Positions 6,386-7,910 of a stretch of 7,910 nt of DNA are shown here, piece after piece. Position numbers and translations under genes: made by a program. The notes beneath the pieces were generated by a model. The model did no database searches. It was not told where the DNA came from and saw only the letters and a list, made by a program, of their open reading frames with translations. Position 1 is the stretch's first letter. Every line of letters begins with the position of its first letter. The stretch spans positions 1 to 7,910 of the forward strand of contig JAFGJU010000152.1 of the NCBI GenBank assembly GCA_016928935.1. The letters run 5' to 3'. Source of the stretch: Candidatus Eiseniibacteriota bacterium. Lineage in GTDB: Bacteria > Eisenbacteria > RBG-16-71-46 > JAFGJU01.

Positions 6386-7200
6386 GACTCTCCCCCCTCA
6401 CAATTCTGAAACGGGTCCGCGGGCGACGCCGGGGCCCCGCGCACGGCGCTCGCTGCGGGCGCCGCGGGCTCTGCCGGTCCCGGGGACGCCACCGGCGCTG
6501 GAGGCATCATACCCAGCTCTGTCAAGCGCTCCCTCAGCTTCATTCTGGCCTTGAAAAGGTTCGACTTGGAAGTGCCGACCGTGCAACCGAGCACGTCGGC
6601 GATCTCTTCGTGCTTGAATCCCTCGACGTCGTGGAGGAGGAAAACGCTCTTCAACCGGGGAGGCAGCACCTCTATGGCCTGCTCCAGCGGCCTTCGCGCC
6701 GCCACCGCCGAGCCCAGGTCGCCGGGCGCGGCCAGCGAGCTCTCTACTTCTTGGATGGGAATCTGGGCGCGGCCGCGGACCTTGCTTGACCTGAGGTGGG
6801 CGAGGCTTGTGTTCACCGTCACGCGAAACAGCCAGCCCGGGAAGCGGGCCGCGTCTCTGACGTCGCCGATGCGGGTGAAGGCCGTGACGAAGACGTCTTG
6901 GAGCACGTCCTCGGCGGCAGCCGGGTTGCCGGTGTAGCGGCGGGCCAGGTTGAAGACGGGAGTCTTGAAGCGATGATAGAGGGCCTCAAGAGCCCTCTCA
7001 TCTCCGTCCGCGGCCCTCGTTACGAGCCCCGGCAAAGCGAGGTCGTCAAGCGATTGGGTCATAATGCTGATCAGCTCCTCGACACACTGGGCCTGATTAT
7101 GGCTCATCAGAACCCCGGTTGCCAGCCTCGTGACGTTCTGAAGCCCGGCGATAGAACCCACTATCATCATGAAGAGTACGGCCTGTATTACCGTAAGCAT
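6382..7200 (-). CDS. ECF sigma factor (sigma-70 family, RpoE-like)
   Basis: This sequence-specific RNA polymerase subunit has 272 residues from ATG 7200, or 226 from the in-frame ATG at 7062. Counting from 7062, region 2 spans about 8-93 with the core-binding helix AAAEDVLQDVFVTAFTRI (48-65) and the -10 recognition region RFPGWLFRVTVNTSLAHLR (73-91). Region 4 spans about 123-182 with LPPRLKSVFLLHDVEGFKHEEIADVLGC (133-160) and the recognition helix TVGTSKSNLFKARMKLRERL (161-180). A Pro/Ala-rich tail of about 40 residues follows. The typical ECF start would be near 7062, whose GAGGAG site is rather far away (12 bases). ATG 7200 has an ideal AGGAGG 8 bases upstream and would add 46 residues whose first 30 are hydrophobic, which is unusual for a sigma factor. 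The stop overlaps the anti-sigma start by 4 bases. The gene identity is sure; the start is open. Confidence 0.95.
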   Translation of the reverse strand: MLTVIQAVLFMMIVGSIAGLQNVTRLATGVLMSHNQAQCVEELISIMTQSLDDLALPGLVTRAADGDERALEALYHRFKTPVFNLARRYTGNPAAAEDVLQDVFVTAFTRIGDVRDAARFPGWLFRVTVNTSLAHLRSSKVRGRAQIPIQEVESSLAAPGDLGSAVAARRPLEQAIEVLPPRLKSVFLLHDVEGFKHEEIADVLGCTVGTSKSNLFKARMKLRERLTELGMMPPAPVASPGPAEPAAPAASAVRGAPASPADPFQNCEGGES

Positions 7201-7208
7201 GTCTCGAT

Positions 7209-7214
7209 CCTCCT
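7209..7214 (-). promoter_or_regulatory. Ribosome binding site AGGAGG before the upstream sigma-factor start
   Basis: On the minus strand AGGAGG lies 8 bases before ATG 7200, an ideal placement. It implies that translation begins at 7200 and runs into the sigma frame without a stop. That argues for the long form or for a translated leader, against the conventional start at 7062. Confidence 0.6.
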
Positions 7215-7217
7215 GCC

Positions 7218-7249
7218 TAAATGATGCAGGCGGGAGCCGGAAGGTTGCC
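7218..7249 (-). promoter_or_regulatory. Possible ECF-type promoter of the sigma operon
   Basis: On the minus strand GGCAACCTT (7249-7241) resembles the AAC-containing -35 element of ECF promoters and is followed after 16 bases by TCATTTA (7224-7218), a poor match to typical GTC/TCTAA -10 elements. Autoregulation of ECF operons is common, which makes the location plausible. A start point some 7 bases downstream would fall on the ribosome site at 7209-7214. This promoter would therefore suit the 7062 start better than the 7200 start, or it is not real. Confidence 0.3.
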
Positions 7250-7345
7250 TCAGTCGGGCGAGAGCCTCGGGTCCGTGTGCCCGGCCACCCCGACTCATGG
7301 TCGCGAGATGAACGTTAGCTTGAGAGAGCGTGAGGCCATAATCAT

Positions 7346-7374
7346 ACAGGCGCCCGGTAATTACGGGCGCCTGT
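7346..7374. terminator. Perfect 11-bp hairpin between the DinB-like gene and the sigma operon
   Basis: Arms ACAGGCGCCCG (7346-7356) and CGGGCGCCTGT (7364-7374) are perfectly complementary around the AT-rich loop GTAATTA. It lies about 70 bases after the stop of the minus-strand DinB-like gene and about 100 bases before the sigma operon promoter region, so it probably insulates the two units. The minus-strand sequence after it (ATGATTATGG) is AT-rich but has no continuous T-run. Confidence 0.55.
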
Positions 7375-7401
7375 CTTCTGGTCTCGATGGGCGCGTCGGA
7401 T

Positions 7402-7440
7402 GCCTGCGGCAGGCTGTTGCCGGCGGCAGGCCAGTGCCGG
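7402..7440. repeat. GC-rich intergenic repeat cluster
   Basis: Immediately downstream of the DinB-like stop codon there is a palindrome GCCTGCGGCAGGC (7402-7414). On the minus strand the 9-mer GCCTGCCGC occurs twice with a period of 17 bases, and two GCCGGC palindromes lie close by. Several alternative hairpins can form. It may be a dispersed intergenic repeat or part of a 3' terminator; copy number elsewhere in the genome would decide. Confidence 0.4.
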
Positions 7441-7442
7441 CC

Positions 7443-7910
7443 CTACATTCCGTACAGGGTCATTGTATTAACGGGCTTTCCCTGCAGCTTGAGGTAGTAA
7501 AAAAGCTGGGACTTGTGTAGGGTGAGGTGGCCTATCATGCTGAGCAGCTGGCATCCCAGCTGGGCGGAAGTTGTGTCCCACGGCGCCTTCACCATGCGGG
7601 CGTCCAAGTCCTTCTCGCCTGCCTCGTCTATCATCTTGAGGGCGAGCTTTTTGTCTTCGGCCAGGAGCTTCTTTGCCTCAGCCACGCTCTTGACTGCGGG
7701 GAGCTTTTCGGCAGGCGGCAGCATCTGATCCTGAGGGAGACTGCTCGGGTCCACGCCCTCGGGGAAACCCCAGTCGCCCGTCACGAAGCCCTTGCAGCAC
7801 GCCCCACAGGCGCCGGTGATGTGCATCAGAAGCTGCCCCAGCGTCATCCAGTTCTTTCCGGTGGCGGGCTTCCAGTCGAGCTCGCTGTCCTTGACCAAGT
7901 CGAGGAGCCC
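7443..7910 (-). CDS. DinB-like (DinB/DUF664 superfamily) putative metal-dependent enzyme, 5' end outside the window
   Basis: The visible 155 residues run in from the right edge without a start codon (first codons read G-L-L-D-L-V-K-D), so the N-terminus is missing. DinB-fold proteins are four-helix bundles of about 150-180 residues that bind a divalent metal through three histidines. Here H30 (QLLMHI), H128 and H132 (GHLTLHKSQLFYYLKLQG) match the canonical first histidine plus the H-x3-H pair on the last helix. ELDWKPATGKNWMTLGQLL near the start is the typical helix 1 to helix 2 region. Unusually, three cysteines follow the first histidine (GACGACCKGF, 33-42). Members act in thiol-linked transferase or bacillithiol/mycothiol chemistry, or are uncharacterised; the substrate cannot be predicted. 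It is probably transcribed separately from the sigma operon, since a hairpin and 242 bases lie between. Confidence 0.85.
   Translation of the reverse strand, partial: GLLDLVKDSELDWKPATGKNWMTLGQLLMHITGACGACCKGFVTGDWGFPEGVDPSSLPQDQMLPPAEKLPAVKSVAEAKKLLAEDKKLALKMIDEAGEKDLDARMVKAPWDTTSAQLGCQLLSMIGHLTLHKSQLFYYLKLQGKPVNTMTLYGM

Noticed and set aside
7443..7898. Complete DinB-like gene starting at TTG 7898
   Set aside because: The frame stays open to the window edge and the family needs more N-terminal helix before ELDWKP, so the gene is partial.
1..7910. CRISPR array, transposase, integrase, phage, toxin-antitoxin or RNA genes
   Set aside because: I looked for regular spaced repeats, recombinase motifs and structural RNA hallmarks on both strands and saw none.

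Overview
The window is a GC-rich (roughly 60% by eye) stretch of bacterial chromosome from a Gram-negative (diderm) organism. The evidence for this is an OmpA-type peptidoglycan-binding lipoprotein, a remnant of a membrane-fusion (periplasmic adaptor) protein of tripartite efflux pumps, and a secreted DUF4097-type solenoid protein controlled by an ECF sigma/anti-sigma pair. Strong GGAGG-type Shine-Dalgarno sites precede most genes. The ATA isoleucine codon is used fairly often despite the high GC. The phylum cannot be named from this sequence; an uncultured FCB-like or deltaproteobacteria-like lineage is only a guess. There is no rRNA, tRNA, CRISPR, insertion sequence or phage gene.

Left part, plus strand: a leader with short pyrimidine-rich direct repeats (1-234); a truncated gene for an RND/MacA-type adaptor (235-498) that keeps its ribosome site and membrane anchor but loses adaptor similarity near 444; an intact YiaD-like glycine-zipper/OmpA lipoprotein (538-1203) followed by a terminator-like hairpin (1269-1309); a GNAT acetyltransferase (1341-1979); and a two-gene ABC exporter, ATPase (2116-2880) plus a large 562-residue permease (2837-4525), overlapping by 44 bases. 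A perfect 11-bp hairpin (4509-4540) embedding the permease stop codon lies between the plus-strand and minus-strand halves.

Right part, minus strand, read right to left: the 3' part of a DinB-like putative metalloenzyme (7443-7910, cut by the window edge); a 242-base intergenic region with a perfect 11-bp hairpin, GC-rich repeats and a possible ECF-type promoter; then a compact regulatory cassette of ECF sigma factor (6382-7200), zinc-finger anti-sigma factor overlapping it by 4 bases (5666-6385), and a secreted beta-solenoid protein of DUF4097 type (4581-5600). The likely logic is cell-envelope sensing. The membrane anti-sigma factor would hold the sigma factor until a signal reaches its periplasmic helical domain, and the solenoid protein is either an output of the pathway or part of the sensor.

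Most of the window consists of recognisable families, and I see no clear evidence of an entirely new system. The points most worth a second look are the hydrophobic N-terminal extension of the sigma factor with its own strong ribosome site, the exact 18-residue periodicity of the solenoid protein, the deletion-like end of the adaptor gene, the two-half architecture of the ABC permease, and the perfect hairpins.
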